Source: Lentisphaeria bacterium (GTDB lineage: Bacteria; Verrucomicrobiota; Lentisphaeria; Victivallales; Victivallaceae). Taken from it: a DNA stretch of 62,453 nucleotides. Below, piece by piece: positions 16,130-25,515 of this stretch. The stretch is taken from the NCBI GenBank assembly GCA_900768505.1, contig CAAGED010000049.1, positions 1 through 62,453 of the forward strand, written 5' to 3'. Under the pieces are notes generated by a model. That model was not told the DNA's origin. It saw nothing but the letters and a program-made list of their open reading frames with translations, and ran no database searches. Within the stretch, counting starts at the first letter, position 1; each line of letters begins with the position of its first letter. The translations under genes were made by a program, and so were the position numbers.

Positions 16130-18253
16130 ATGAGTGATTTAAAAAATCGCCGCTCAGATGCAACAGCGACACAAAACAATATAGAACAACATTCTCCAGA
16201 TAAAATCAACTCCGGCAATGCGGAATCAGCCAATCACCACCACTGTTCCAACTCCTGCCATTGTCATAACCACGAACATGAACACCACCACGATGACGGG
16301 TACGCCGATGACAGCCTCAACGGAATCGGCGCCTGCTCCTGCTGCGGTCATGACCATAACTCCCACATTAACCGTCCGCTCTTTTTCTCCATGCTGGCTC
16401 TGGCAATTGTAATTTGCATTGTTGCCATGCTGAGCGAACACGGTATACTTCCTTGGGCAATACCGGAGAATTATATCATTTGGATTTATGTGGTCGCATA
16501 CCTGATTGCCGGCCGTTCAGTATTGCTCAATGCCTTCCGACATCTGCTCAAGGGGGATTTATTCAATGAATTTTCCCTGATGACTATCGCCACAATCGGC
16601 GCATTATTGAGCGGAGAATATCACGAAAGCGTTTCTGTAATGGTGCTTTACAGCATTGGCGAATTTTTTCAGGATTTAGCCATCAACCGGGTGCGACGCT
16701 CCATCAAAAGTTTATTGGATTTACGCCCCAGAACGGCCCGTGTAAAAGCGGAAAATGGTGAATTAAATGAGATTCCGGTCAAATCCGTCTCTGTTGGTAC
16801 GGTTATTCAAATCCGCCCCTACGAGCGGCTGCCCCTGGATGGAATTGTTAATAATCCATCCGGAGTTCACCTCAATCCCGCCGCACTTACCGGCGAAAGC
16901 ATTCCAAGTTTTATCGCCGCCGGTGAACACGCCCTGGCCGGCATGATCAACGGTTCAACTCCACTGGAACTGACGGTAACGCGTATTTTCAGCGATACCT
17001 TGTTCGCCAAAACCTTGCGTCTGGTGGAAAACGCCGCCAACAATAAATCCAAAATTCAAAACTTCATCACCAAATTTGCCAAAATTTACACCCCGGCGGT
17101 TATCGGAATGGCCGTGTTGGTTTTGACCATTCCATATTTACTGCTGCCAAATTACGATTTTAACGTGTGGCTACAGCGCTCACTGGTTTTTCTGGTGATT
17201 TCATGTCCCTGCGCACTGGTTATTTCAATCCCGCTAACCTACTTCAGCGGTATCGGACTGGCCTCAAAACACGGCATACTCTTCAAGGGAGCCAATTATC
17301 TGGATACTATTTCCAAAATAAACGTCTTCATTTTTGACAAAACCGGCACACTCACCAAAGGGAAATTGGCCATCAGCCGGGAAATTATTCCTTATAACAG
17401 TTCGCCGGATCGCCTGCGTTCCGTGGCCTTGCGCCTGGAGGGCGGCAGCAACCACCCGGTAGCGCTGGCAATTGCCGAATTCTGCCGCACCAGGCGAATT
17501 ATTCCAATCCCCGGGGAATGGAGCGTGGAGGAGATTCCGGGCAAGGGCATCCGTGCACAATGCGGAGAAGTAACCGTACTGGGCGGCAATCCCAACTTCA
17601 TGCAGGAGTGCAACGTCCGGATGGACGAATATCATCTCATGTCCGCCAACGCCATTGTCTGCTTCGCCATTAACGGTGAATTTATCGGAGCTTACATGGT
17701 GGAAGACGAGGTTAAACCGGATGCGAAACAAGCCATTGATGAACTGCGCAATCTTGGCGCCGGAGTGGTAATTTCCAGCGGCGACCGCTTGGAGCGGGTG
17801 GCGCTCATTGGCGAAATGCTTAACGTCAATGCCGCCCACGGCGAATTGCAGCCGGACCAGAAAATGAACTTAATCAAACAATTGCAGCACACAGTTAAAC
17901 ATGTGGCATTTGTGGGGGACGGAGTAAACGACGCCCCTTCGCTGGCCTTGGCCGAAGTCGGAATCGCCATGGGATCTCTGGGCAGTGACGCGGCGGTGGA
18001 TGTGGCAGACGTGGTAATTCAGGATGATTCACCGCGCAAGGTGGTGGATGCAATAAAAATCAGTAAATTAACCAGACATATGGTAATGCAGAATATTTAT
18101 CTGGTATTGGTGGTAAAATTATTTTTCCTGATCGGCACACCGTTTGGGCTGACCAATATGTGGGAAGGAGTTTTCGCTGACGTCGGCGTCACCTTGCTGG
18201 CGGTAGGTAATTCATTGCGTCTGCTCTACATGTACAAGGGCGGCTCAAAGTAA
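16130..18253 (+). CDS. P1B-type heavy-metal (Zn/Cd/Pb type) transporting ATPase with His-rich N-terminus
   Basis: 707 aa inner-membrane metal exporter. It has the CPC permeation motif (SCPCALV, near 358), phosphorylation motif DKTGTLTKGK (Asp near 401), actuator TGES (about 252) and hinge GDGVNDAP (near 596). Lys in VVKLFFLIG and Asp in FADVGVTLLAVGNSLR in the last two helices match the ZntA/CadA (P1B-2) metal-binding residues. Instead of a ferredoxin-like HMA domain the N-terminus (about 35-82) is a His/Cys-rich stretch with NHHHC, CHCHNHEHEHHHDD, CSCCGHDH. It likely binds and delivers zinc or cadmium. The next gene starts 20 bases later, suggesting one transcript. Confidence 0.93.
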   Translation: MSDLKNRRSDATATQNNIEQHSPDKINSGNAESANHHHCSNSCHCHNHEHEHHHDDGYADDSLNGIGACSCCGHDHNSHINRPLFFSMLALAIVICIVAMLSEHGILPWAIPENYIIWIYVVAYLIAGRSVLLNAFRHLLKGDLFNEFSLMTIATIGALLSGEYHESVSVMVLYSIGEFFQDLAINRVRRSIKSLLDLRPRTARVKAENGELNEIPVKSVSVGTVIQIRPYERLPLDGIVNNPSGVHLNPAALTGESIPSFIAAGEHALAGMINGSTPLELTVTRIFSDTLFAKTLRLVENAANNKSKIQNFITKFAKIYTPAVIGMAVLVLTIPYLLLPNYDFNVWLQRSLVFLVISCPCALVISIPLTYFSGIGLASKHGILFKGANYLDTISKINVFIFDKTGTLTKGKLAISREIIPYNSSPDRLRSVALRLEGGSNHPVALAIAEFCRTRRIIPIPGEWSVEEIPGKGIRAQCGEVTVLGGNPNFMQECNVRMDEYHLMSANAIVCFAINGEFIGAYMVEDEVKPDAKQAIDELRNLGAGVVISSGDRLERVALIGEMLNVNAAHGELQPDQKMNLIKQLQHTVKHVAFVGDGVNDAPSLALAEVGIAMGSLGSDAAVDVADVVIQDDSPRKVVDAIKISKLTRHMVMQNIYLVLVVKLFFLIGTPFGLTNMWEGVFADVGVTLLAVGNSLRLLYMYKGGSK

Positions 18254-18273
18254 AATAAATTGGAGTAAAATTA

Positions 18274-19740
18274 ATGCGTAATTCTGATTACAAGCCTCAG
18301 GCGCGACGCCCGGATGCGGGGAAACACACCCCAGCGCCCCATGCCGGAGTGAATAAATTCAAACCGGCGTTTCGTGATGCCCAAGGTTTCCGCCCGGCCG
18401 GCAAGCCAAATGCCGTTGCGTCAGATTCCTACCGCAGGAAACCGCAATCCACCGAACAAAATCCCCGCACGCCACGCATGGAGCGCCGGGAACAATATTA
18501 CGCCGAAAAGCTTCGCCGGGAGGCCATGGAACCGAAAATTGGCTCGACAAATGATTTTGCAGATTTAGTGGTGGAAACGGCGGCAGCTCTGGGATACAGC
18601 GTGGAACGGCACTCCTCCGAGCCGTTGGCGGCACTGGATTATGCAGTCGAGCTGAAAATTAAGAATGCGGCGCTGGCAAAATTTTTTCAGAAACACGGTA
18701 TTCCAGGTGAAATATCTCCGTTGACAGCTTCGCCGCTGCCAAGACATTACCGGACAAATTCAAAACGGCGGGCTCTCTACCGGCACGGCCGCCTGAATCT
18801 GCTTTTTTCCGAACATTTTCAGGGAGAATATGAATCATCGCAGTTGGAAGCAGATTTTCATGAAAATATTTATCGCAATATTCTGAAAATCTGCGCACCG
18901 GCACACTTCTCGCCCCTTGGCAAGGCCTTGAACTATGTAATTATCCGGGGAAACTATGAAAAGTGCGGCATTATTTTTAATGTGCGAACCATCAGTGGTG
19001 AGGTAGTGCGTAAAATCCGGGCGCTTTCCGATGAATTACGTCAACTTAACCGGCAAATCATCTCCGTATTTATATTTGTGGACGAGAGCAGTTCGGATTA
19101 TTATCTGGAGAGCAGCCGCCCGGGCGGCGGAGTCGGCATCAAAAAAATCTACGGCAGTGAATTTCTGGAATTGAAGCTGGCGGAGCTGAAATTTCTCTAC
19201 TCCCCCTTCTCGTTTTCCCAGGTCAACGAGTCGTTACTGGAATTTTTTGTAAATAAAGTTGGCGATTTACTGCAACTCACCCGGGAACACCGCCTGCTGG
19301 ACTTGTATTGCGGCTACGGACTCTTCGGGATTGCACTGGCGGAACAAGCTAAGTATGTAGTAGGGATGGAGTTGGATGGTTTTTCACTGCAGTCGGCCGC
19401 TGGAAACGCCAAACATTTGCGACCGGGAAAAAGAATTCAGTATCTGGGCGGCTCAATTGATGCTGATTCCGTACTCCGGCTGCTGCCACAATCCCCAATG
19501 CCGGAAATGATTATCGCCGACCCGCCCCGGAGTGGGATGCTCCCGGGAGTGGTGGAGGAATTAGCGGCACGGCATGCGGAGAAGGTTGTACATATTTTCT
19601 GCGGAACCGACCAAATCCCCAACGCAGTGCGGGAATGGGGAGAAAACGGTTACAAGCCGGTAAAAATCATTCCTCTGGATATGTTCAGCGGCACCTTGAA
19701 TATCGAAACAATTATTTTATTTGAACCGTCACAAAGCTAA
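18274..19740 (+). CDS. RNA m5U methyltransferase homologue (TrmA/RlmC/RlmD superfamily)
   Basis: 488 aa; GGAG lies 8 bases before the ATG. The C-terminal half is a SAM-dependent RNA uridine-C5 methyltransferase: LLDLYCGYGLFGIAL (about 341), IADPPRSG (about 415), the nucleophile-region cysteine in HIFCGTDQ (about 442) and LNIETI near the end. The usual SCNP around the nucleophile is replaced by FCGTD, so it is divergent. The first 90 residues are Pro/Arg-rich and disordered in place of a TRAM domain, and no Fe-S cysteine cluster is evident. Target could be rRNA or tRNA. It follows the metal ATPase gene by 20 bases. Confidence 0.75.
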   Translation: MRNSDYKPQARRPDAGKHTPAPHAGVNKFKPAFRDAQGFRPAGKPNAVASDSYRRKPQSTEQNPRTPRMERREQYYAEKLRREAMEPKIGSTNDFADLVVETAAALGYSVERHSSEPLAALDYAVELKIKNAALAKFFQKHGIPGEISPLTASPLPRHYRTNSKRRALYRHGRLNLLFSEHFQGEYESSQLEADFHENIYRNILKICAPAHFSPLGKALNYVIIRGNYEKCGIIFNVRTISGEVVRKIRALSDELRQLNRQIISVFIFVDESSSDYYLESSRPGGGVGIKKIYGSEFLELKLAELKFLYSPFSFSQVNESLLEFFVNKVGDLLQLTREHRLLDLYCGYGLFGIALAEQAKYVVGMELDGFSLQSAAGNAKHLRPGKRIQYLGGSIDADSVLRLLPQSPMPEMIIADPPRSGMLPGVVEELAARHAEKVVHIFCGTDQIPNAVREWGENGYKPVKIIPLDMFSGTLNIETIILFEPSQS

Positions 19741-19874
19741 GCAATGTCATAATGCACGTTTTGTCCCTTTCATATCACTTTTATACCGTGTAAAAAGCAA
19801 AAAACGGTGATATAATATTATTAGAAAATTTAAAATTATCAATCATAAAACAATAATTTTCAGGAATAAAAAAA

Positions 19875-21083
19875 ATGGCTTTTAAACAGAAATATGAAGT
19901 TGCAGTTATCGGCGGCGGTGTCGCCGGAGTGGCGGCGGCATTGGCGGCGGCCAGACGCGGACACAAGGTGGTTTTGATTGAAAAAGGAACCATTTTAGGC
20001 GGTCTGGCTACTTCCGGACTGATTTGCGTTTATCTGGCAATTTGCGACGGCTTCGGCCATCAGGTAGGATACAGTCTGACCGAAGAATTATTGCTGCTGG
20101 GCAGCAAATACGGCCCGGAAAATATTCCGCCTTACTGGAAAGGCGACAAGAGCGCCGATCCTAAACAACGTTATGTATGTGTTTATGCACCAAGCGCCAT
20201 GAGCCTGGCATTGGACGAAGAGTTGAACAAGGCAGGAGTGGACATTTATTACGACACCATGCTGCTGCGAGCCTTCACTGACGACCAGAAACGCCTTCAG
20301 GCAGTAGAGGTGGTCAATGCCGATGGCTTCAGCTTGTTGGAGGCGGAAATTTTTGTGGATGCCTCCGGCTCCTGCTCGGCAATTCGTCAAGCCGGCGGCG
20401 AAGTGGAAATGGGCGGCAACTTCCAAATCTTATGGACTTTGATGAATTATCCCAAGGAAATGCAGGGCGATTTCCCGATTAACATTAAATATTTCGGTCC
20501 CAGTCATCCGCCGGTTCCGCCCTTTGCCAGCGTAACGGCGGCGGGAACAAATAAACTTATCCATGATGGATTTGATGAAGTTCGTGCTTTTCTGAATCAG
20601 GAATATTCCAATGGCAAATCCCGGCAGGAGTTGTTTCCCACCAATCTGCCCACCATGCCGTTGTTCCGCAAGGTGGCAAGAATAATGGGTCGTGCAACAA
20701 TGGATTCCGAGCAGCATGGATTGCTCCGGGAGGATTCTGTGGGGTTGGCGGCGGATTGGCGGCGCAAAGGCCCGATATGGGAGATTCCCTACGGCGCACT
20801 GTTGCCGGAAAAGCTTACCGGCGTATTGGCAGCTGGGCGTTGTGTCGCTTCCACCAACGATGCCTGGGATGTAATGCGGGTTATTCCGCCAGCAGTCACC
20901 ACTGGCGAATCAGCGGGAGTGGCAGCAGCACTGGCAATGGAAAAAGGGGTATTGCCGCATGAATTGGATATTAAATTATTGCAAAACGAGTTGCGAAAAC
21001 TTTCAATTCCGCTTCATATACCGGATATTGGCCTGACTTACAACGAAGTATTGACTAATTCCCAGCTGCCAAACGCACAATAA
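19875..21083 (+). CDS. FAD-dependent oxidoreductase (FAD_oxidored family)
   Basis: 402 aa. It begins with a Rossmann dinucleotide motif (VAVIGGGVAGVAAALAAARRG, residues about 9-29) followed by VVLIEKGTILGGLAT. A C-terminal FAD-contact segment (VLAAGRCVASTNDAWDVMRVIPPAVTTG) is conserved in PF12831 proteins, often found with polysaccharide degradation genes in PVC and Bacteroidetes bacteria. Substrate unknown. A perfect TATAAT lies at 19811-19816 with a weak -35, and GGA lies about 10 bases before the ATG, so it is probably its own transcription unit. No signal peptide is seen. Confidence 0.85.
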   Translation: MAFKQKYEVAVIGGGVAGVAAALAAARRGHKVVLIEKGTILGGLATSGLICVYLAICDGFGHQVGYSLTEELLLLGSKYGPENIPPYWKGDKSADPKQRYVCVYAPSAMSLALDEELNKAGVDIYYDTMLLRAFTDDQKRLQAVEVVNADGFSLLEAEIFVDASGSCSAIRQAGGEVEMGGNFQILWTLMNYPKEMQGDFPINIKYFGPSHPPVPPFASVTAAGTNKLIHDGFDEVRAFLNQEYSNGKSRQELFPTNLPTMPLFRKVARIMGRATMDSEQHGLLREDSVGLAADWRRKGPIWEIPYGALLPEKLTGVLAAGRCVASTNDAWDVMRVIPPAVTTGESAGVAAALAMEKGVLPHELDIKLLQNELRKLSIPLHIPDIGLTYNEVLTNSQLPNAQ

Positions 21084-21544
21084 ACGTAAACAAATAAAAT
21101 TTTCCGAATATGTGCAATACATCGTTCTTCTGAACCGGAAACGATGTATTGCCAATGTTGCTCCTACCCCGAAGCGCAACCAAGTTAGCGGCGGAGACGG
21201 ATAAACCTTATCCAACGGCTGAAAATACCCTTAATCAACAGCTTTATAAATTATTGGAGAACCAGAAAAATTGCGCCGCGAAAAGGAAGAAGATCAAATC
21301 GTAGGCGGCGATATTTCGCAACTGATGCTGTTGAACTTATATTAGAAGATAATTCAAAAACACTCATTCCGGTAATATTGCATCTGTTAATTTATACAAC
21401 CTTCACGAAAAAAATTAATAAATCAAGAAAAAAATAAAAAGCGGGAAAAAAAATCATTTTTACTTGTAAGCAGCTCAATATTGTGTAAAATATCATAATC
21501 GCAAAATAAAGTATTTTTCAAACGATTTCGAAAAAGGAAAAATT
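21084..21544. other. Intergenic stretch with a perfect hairpin, no convincing gene
   Basis: 460 bases. The first part carries the 13-bp inverted repeat at 21114-21152. The middle (about 21160-21350) has coding-like composition but stops in every frame and may be a gene relic. The last 130 bases are AT-rich and presumably hold the promoter of the MBL gene. Confidence 0.5.
21114..21152. repeat. Perfect 13-bp inverted repeat (GCAATACATCGTT / AACGATGTATTGC)
   Basis: Arms 21114-21126 and 21140-21152 with a 13-base loop. It lies 30 bases after the oxidoreductase stop but lacks a following T run, so it is not a classical terminator. Confidence 0.8.
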
Positions 21545-22150
21545 ATGTATAAATTTATAACATTGAGCGTAGGAGCATTGGAAACCAATTGCTACCTCTT
21601 CCAATTGCAACCCGGAGCAACACTTTACATTGTCGACCCGGGTGGCGATGCGGAACGCATATTGACGCAGGCTCACCAATTTACCTGCGATAAAGTTAAA
21701 ATCCTGCTTACCCACGCTCATTTCGACCACATAGGCGGCCTGGGGGAAGTAAGTAAAAAATTAAACGCCCAAATTATAATGCGGCTGGCAGATTTGCCGA
21801 TTTATCAAAGTCCGAATAATTGCATGGAGCCCTGGGTTGCGCGGATTACCGATCTGCCGGAAAAAGTGGAAGAGGCCATCTCAAATTCGGAGTACGAAGT
21901 TTTGAATTTACCGGGACATACTCCCGGCGGCTGTGGATATTATTTCAACAAACAGAAATGCGCCTTTGTGGGCGACACCATATTTTATGATTCAGTGGGG
22001 CGATATGACTTCCCGGGCGGCGATAAAAAATCATTATTGAATTCCATACGTAATGTTGTACTCAACTTGCCGGATGATACCACATTGTATTGCGGACACG
22101 GCCCCAAAACCACCGTGGGACGCGAGCGGGAATTCAACCCATATTTATAA
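21545..22150 (+). CDS. Metallo-beta-lactamase-fold hydrolase (glyoxalase II-like)
   Basis: 201 aa. The metal-binding motif THAHFDHIGG (about 55-64), GHTPGG (about 124-129) and FVGDTIF with Asp (about 140) are typical of the short glyoxalase II-like MBL family; YCGHGPKTT near the end supplies the last His. It would hydrolyse a thioester or other ester with two bound metals in the cytoplasm. AAGGA lies 6 bases before the ATG. Usual length for the family. The natural substrate cannot be read. Confidence 0.9.
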   Translation: MYKFITLSVGALETNCYLFQLQPGATLYIVDPGGDAERILTQAHQFTCDKVKILLTHAHFDHIGGLGEVSKKLNAQIIMRLADLPIYQSPNNCMEPWVARITDLPEKVEEAISNSEYEVLNLPGHTPGGCGYYFNKQKCAFVGDTIFYDSVGRYDFPGGDKKSLLNSIRNVVLNLPDDTTLYCGHGPKTTVGREREFNPYL

Positions 22151-22358
22151 TTTTTTTTATTGCGGTGAACGTAGAATGCTGACGTAATATAAATCTACTC
22201 CGCAAAGATGTTAACCAATTTCAGAGAGTTTCAGGGATCTCTTCTTAAAGTCTATCCGATTTTTGCTGTTTCGGAAGTTTGGCAAAAGGTGAAAATAGGT
22301 ATTTCTTTACAAGGAGGCAGTAAAACATGTGGGTTGTTTGGAATCAAGGCAAAAAAAA

Positions 22359-22433
22359 TGGCTCCGACAGCTGGATTCGAACCAGCGACCAAGTGGTTAA
22401 CAGCCACCTACTCTACCGCTGAGCTATGTCGGA
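22359..22433 (-). tRNA. tRNA-Asn (anticodon GTT)
   Basis: The minus strand folds into a full cloverleaf of 75 bases including an encoded CCA. The acceptor stem is TCCGACA/TGTCGGA with discriminator G; the anticodon stem-loop GTGG-CTGTTAA-CCAC gives GTT; the T arm is CTGG-TTCGAAT-CCAG. The D arm has AGCTCAGCGGTAGAG. Confidence 0.97.
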
Positions 22434-22449
22434 GCATATTATATGACTT

Positions 22450-22477
22450 AATATAGTTTATTTTCTCGTAATTGCAA
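22450..22477 (-). promoter_or_regulatory. Promoter of tRNA-Asn
   Basis: TTGCAA (22477-22472), a 16-base spacer and TATATT (22455-22450) on the minus strand place the start of transcription a few bases before the mature tRNA 5' end at 22433. Confidence 0.6.
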
Positions 22478-22619
22478 ATTTTTTGCCCATTTTTTTTTAT
22501 TTTTTATGCAAAAAGTCGCATAAAAACAGCTTTTTATCTTTTTTTTTAGATTCCAGGTTTTATTTCAATATTTTTATTGTATTGTTTCAGGTAAAATAAT
22601 TTTTTTGAGGATCAATATC

Positions 22620-23687
22620 ATGCAAAATCTTTACTTCCATACCAATCTGAAAAAACTCGGCGCCATGCCGGGAGCCATGATTTTTACCGGTGAACAAAAA
22701 CTTGATCACGTCACCATGGAAATTTTTCAATATGATCAGAACTCCGCAAAAAAATTCAACATTACACACCCCGATGAAATCCCTCCCCTGCTCAATCTTA
22801 ATAAAAATACCTGGATTAACATCAACGGGTTACATCAAGCAGAAATCATCTCCGACATTGGACGCATGTTCTCTATTTCACCATTATTTCTGGAAGATAT
22901 CCTAAACGTAAACCAGCGCCCAAAACTCGAAGTTGACGCTTCATATTTCTTCACGGTTCAAAAAATGATTAGATTTAACCAGAATGAAGATATTCTCTCC
23001 ATTGAACAAATCAGCATGATTGTCGGAAATAATTTTCTTATTACTTTTCAGGAGACCGACGGCGACGTATTTGATTCCATTCGCAACCGCATCCTCAACC
23101 AGCAGGGTAAATTGGCAAAGTCCCGGGTGGATTATTTAGCTTATGCCATTTTGGATATGATTATCGACCACTACTTCATTGTTTTGGAGGAGATGGGAGA
23201 AAATCTGGAACAACTTGAGGAAGAAACTCTTAATACCACTGATGACGACTTGCCCGGAAGCATACAACATGTAAAAAATGAATTACGCATTCTACGCCGA
23301 GCCATTTCGCCATTGCGTGAAGTCATTGATGACCTGCCGCGCCAGGCAGTTGATTTTTTTGACGAATCCACACTACCATATCTTAAGGATCTCCATGACC
23401 ACCTGCGGCAAATTATGGAAACTATCGACCTCTATCGGGAAAGCGTCGCCGGTCTGCTGGATCTGCACCTTTCCAGCCTGAGCACCAAATTAAATATCGT
23501 TATGCGCACCTTAACCATCATCGCAACCATTTTTATTCCACTAACTTTTGTCGCCGGGGTTTACGGCATGAACTTCGCCAATATGCCGGAACTTCAATGG
23601 CGGTGGGGATATCCAATGGTATGGGCTGTTTTTATCTTATGTATCATTGCAATGTTGCTATTTTTCAGGAAAAAAAAGTGGCTCTGA
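22620..23687 (+). CDS. corA: CorA-family magnesium/cobalt transporter
   Basis: 355 aa from the ATG at 22620, which has GAGG 9 bases upstream. A long cytoplasmic N-terminal domain with helical segments is followed by two membrane helices at the end. The loop signature GVYGMNF (GMN near 316-318) is diagnostic of the CorA/MIT channels that take up Mg2+ as pentamers. The C-terminus is basic (FRKKKWL), as usual. The gene converges with the ABC ATPase gene, two bases apart, with no terminator between them. Confidence 0.95.
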   Translation: MQNLYFHTNLKKLGAMPGAMIFTGEQKLDHVTMEIFQYDQNSAKKFNITHPDEIPPLLNLNKNTWININGLHQAEIISDIGRMFSISPLFLEDILNVNQRPKLEVDASYFFTVQKMIRFNQNEDILSIEQISMIVGNNFLITFQETDGDVFDSIRNRILNQQGKLAKSRVDYLAYAILDMIIDHYFIVLEEMGENLEQLEEETLNTTDDDLPGSIQHVKNELRILRRAISPLREVIDDLPRQAVDFFDESTLPYLKDLHDHLRQIMETIDLYRESVAGLLDLHLSSLSTKLNIVMRTLTIIATIFIPLTFVAGVYGMNFANMPELQWRWGYPMVWAVFILCIIAMLLFFRKKKWL

Positions 23688-23689
23688 TT

Positions 23690-24466
23690 TCAATATGAAA
23701 GCAAAACTTCCCCGCAATCACCACTCATTATTTTCGGCGTAAATCCATAAAGGTCGTATATCAATTCCGGTGTAATCACCTGACGCGGCGGGCCGTCGGA
23801 AATAATATTACCGTTTTTCAACGCCACCATCCGATCGACATAACGCGCCATTAGTTCCAAATTATGCGAAATTATCAGCATCGCATAATTACGCTCACGG
23901 CACCAGCAGTTCAACAATTTCATCACCTCTACACTACGCCCCAAATCCATCGCTGAAGTCGGTTCATCCAATAATAAAATTCCACTGTCCTGCGCCAAAA
24001 CCCCCGCCAACATCACCAACTGACGCTCGCCTCCGGATAATTCCGAGAAAATACGTTCCTCAAAACCACTCAAACCACATGCCGCCAACGCCTGCTCCAC
24101 TGCTGAATTATCTTCTTCAGTCAAACGGCCAAGCCAGCCATGCCGCATAACCCGGCTCATGGCCGCCACCTCCCGCACTTTAAATGGGAAATCGGAATAA
24201 ATCCCCTGCTGCACCACCGACAACATAACGGCACGTTCCGCCGCCGTCAATTTATCACTGCGCCGACCATTAATTTTCACCAAGCCGGATTGTGCCTGAA
24301 GTTGGTTACATATTAATTTTACCAAAGTTGACTTGCCTGCTCCATTGCGGCCAATCATGGCCACACATTCGCCTGGCGATACGGTAAAATTTATTCCGTT
24401 CAGCAACCATTGCGTCGGCGTTTTATCATAACTGAAATGTAGATTAAATACTTCAATCGCCTTCAT
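23690..24466 (-). CDS. ABC transporter ATP-binding protein, iron-chelate/B12 type (FecE/BtuD-like)
   Basis: 258 aa cytoplasmic ATPase. Walker A GRNGAGKST (about 39), signature LSGGERQLV (about 142) and Walker B ILLLDEPTSAMDLG (about 161) are intact, with switch His in IISHNLEL. The adjacent FecCD-type permease 29 bases upstream identifies a siderophore, heme or cobalamin importer. GGGAG lies 9 bases before the ATG. No substrate-binding protein or TonB receptor gene is nearby, so the ligand is undetermined. Confidence 0.92.
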   Translation of the reverse strand: MKAIEVFNLHFSYDKTPTQWLLNGINFTVSPGECVAMIGRNGAGKSTLVKLICNQLQAQSGLVKINGRRSDKLTAAERAVMLSVVQQGIYSDFPFKVREVAAMSRVMRHGWLGRLTEEDNSAVEQALAACGLSGFEERIFSELSGGERQLVMLAGVLAQDSGILLLDEPTSAMDLGRSVEVMKLLNCWCRERNYAMLIISHNLELMARYVDRMVALKNGNIISDGPPRQVITPELIYDLYGFTPKIMSGDCGEVLLSY

Positions 24467-24495
24467 TTATAATCGCTCCCACTTTTTTTCACCAT

Positions 24496-25503
24496 TCAAC
24501 GCCCGCGACGCACTCGGCAACGCAGCAACCACAAGAAAAACGGCCCCCCCAGAAATGCACAAATTATCCCGACCGGAATCTCCCGCGCCTCTAATAAACT
24601 TCTGCCGGCCACATCACAAAGCAGCAAAAATGCTCCGCCTCCCAACGCAGAAAGCAGAAACAAATTCCGATGTCCCGGTCCAAAAATTTTCCGCAAAATA
24701 TGCGGCACCATCAACCCTACGAAACCAATCATTCCTCCGGATGCCACCGCACCGCCGGCAAGCAGTGCCGTCAGCAACAAAACCGCCAGCGTGACATGCC
24801 GCACATCCACCCCGGAATAATGAGCAAAATTATCATCCAGCGCCAACAAATCCACTTGATTACCCAATAACCATAACCCAATTCCACCCAACACAAAAAT
24901 TGTCGCCAATGCCCTCAGGAGCGCAATCGAGCCACATTGAACATCCCCCATCAGCCAGAATGTTATACCACCCAATTCATTAAAATTCAAGGTTGAAATC
25001 ACAAACATCAGCAGACTTGAAGCCAAAGCGCCAATCACCACGCCGCTAAGAAGAATATTATCACTGCGCACTCCCCCGGCACCTACAAATATTCCACCCA
25101 TTGCAATCGCCAGCAGTAACGCCGCAACCGCACCGGCGAAGGAAAACAGCGCAATTGAATAAATACTTAATGCAGCCGCCCCGGTTAAAAACGCCAGCGC
25201 CGCCCCGACTCCGGCTCCGCCGGAAACCCCCAAAATATAGGGTTCAGCCAGTGGATTACGCAAAACCGCCTGGCAAGCTGCTCCCGACATCGCCAATGCG
25301 CCGCCGATACAAAAACAATTTATACTCCGGAGCAGGCGCAATTTAATAATAATAACATTCTCCGCCGCCGTCCAGTCTCCCGGAGAGATAAATTCACTGC
25401 CGCAACTGATTGACAATCCGGTTGCCACGCCAGCAACCATTAACAAGCAGGTCCATTTCATTACCCCAAAGACAACGGAAGATTTTAGAAGTGAAGTTGA
25501 CAT
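24496..25503 (-). CDS. FecCD/BtuC-family ABC permease
   Basis: 335 aa with about ten hydrophobic helices. Family signatures include SGAACQAVLRNPLAEPYILGVSGGAGVGA near residue 70 and GFVGLMVPHILRK near 265, typical of BtuC/FhuB/FecC permeases that import Fe-siderophores, heme or vitamin B12. It sits between the EamA gene (12 bases upstream) and its ATPase, so the three are probably co-transcribed. Confidence 0.93.
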   Translation of the reverse strand: MSTSLLKSSVVFGVMKWTCLLMVAGVATGLSISCGSEFISPGDWTAAENVIIIKLRLLRSINCFCIGGALAMSGAACQAVLRNPLAEPYILGVSGGAGVGAALAFLTGAAALSIYSIALFSFAGAVAALLLAIAMGGIFVGAGGVRSDNILLSGVVIGALASSLLMFVISTLNFNELGGITFWLMGDVQCGSIALLRALATIFVLGGIGLWLLGNQVDLLALDDNFAHYSGVDVRHVTLAVLLLTALLAGGAVASGGMIGFVGLMVPHILRKIFGPGHRNLFLLSALGGGAFLLLCDVAGRSLLEAREIPVGIICAFLGGPFFLWLLRCRVRRGR

Positions 25504-25515
25504 TTTTTACCACTC

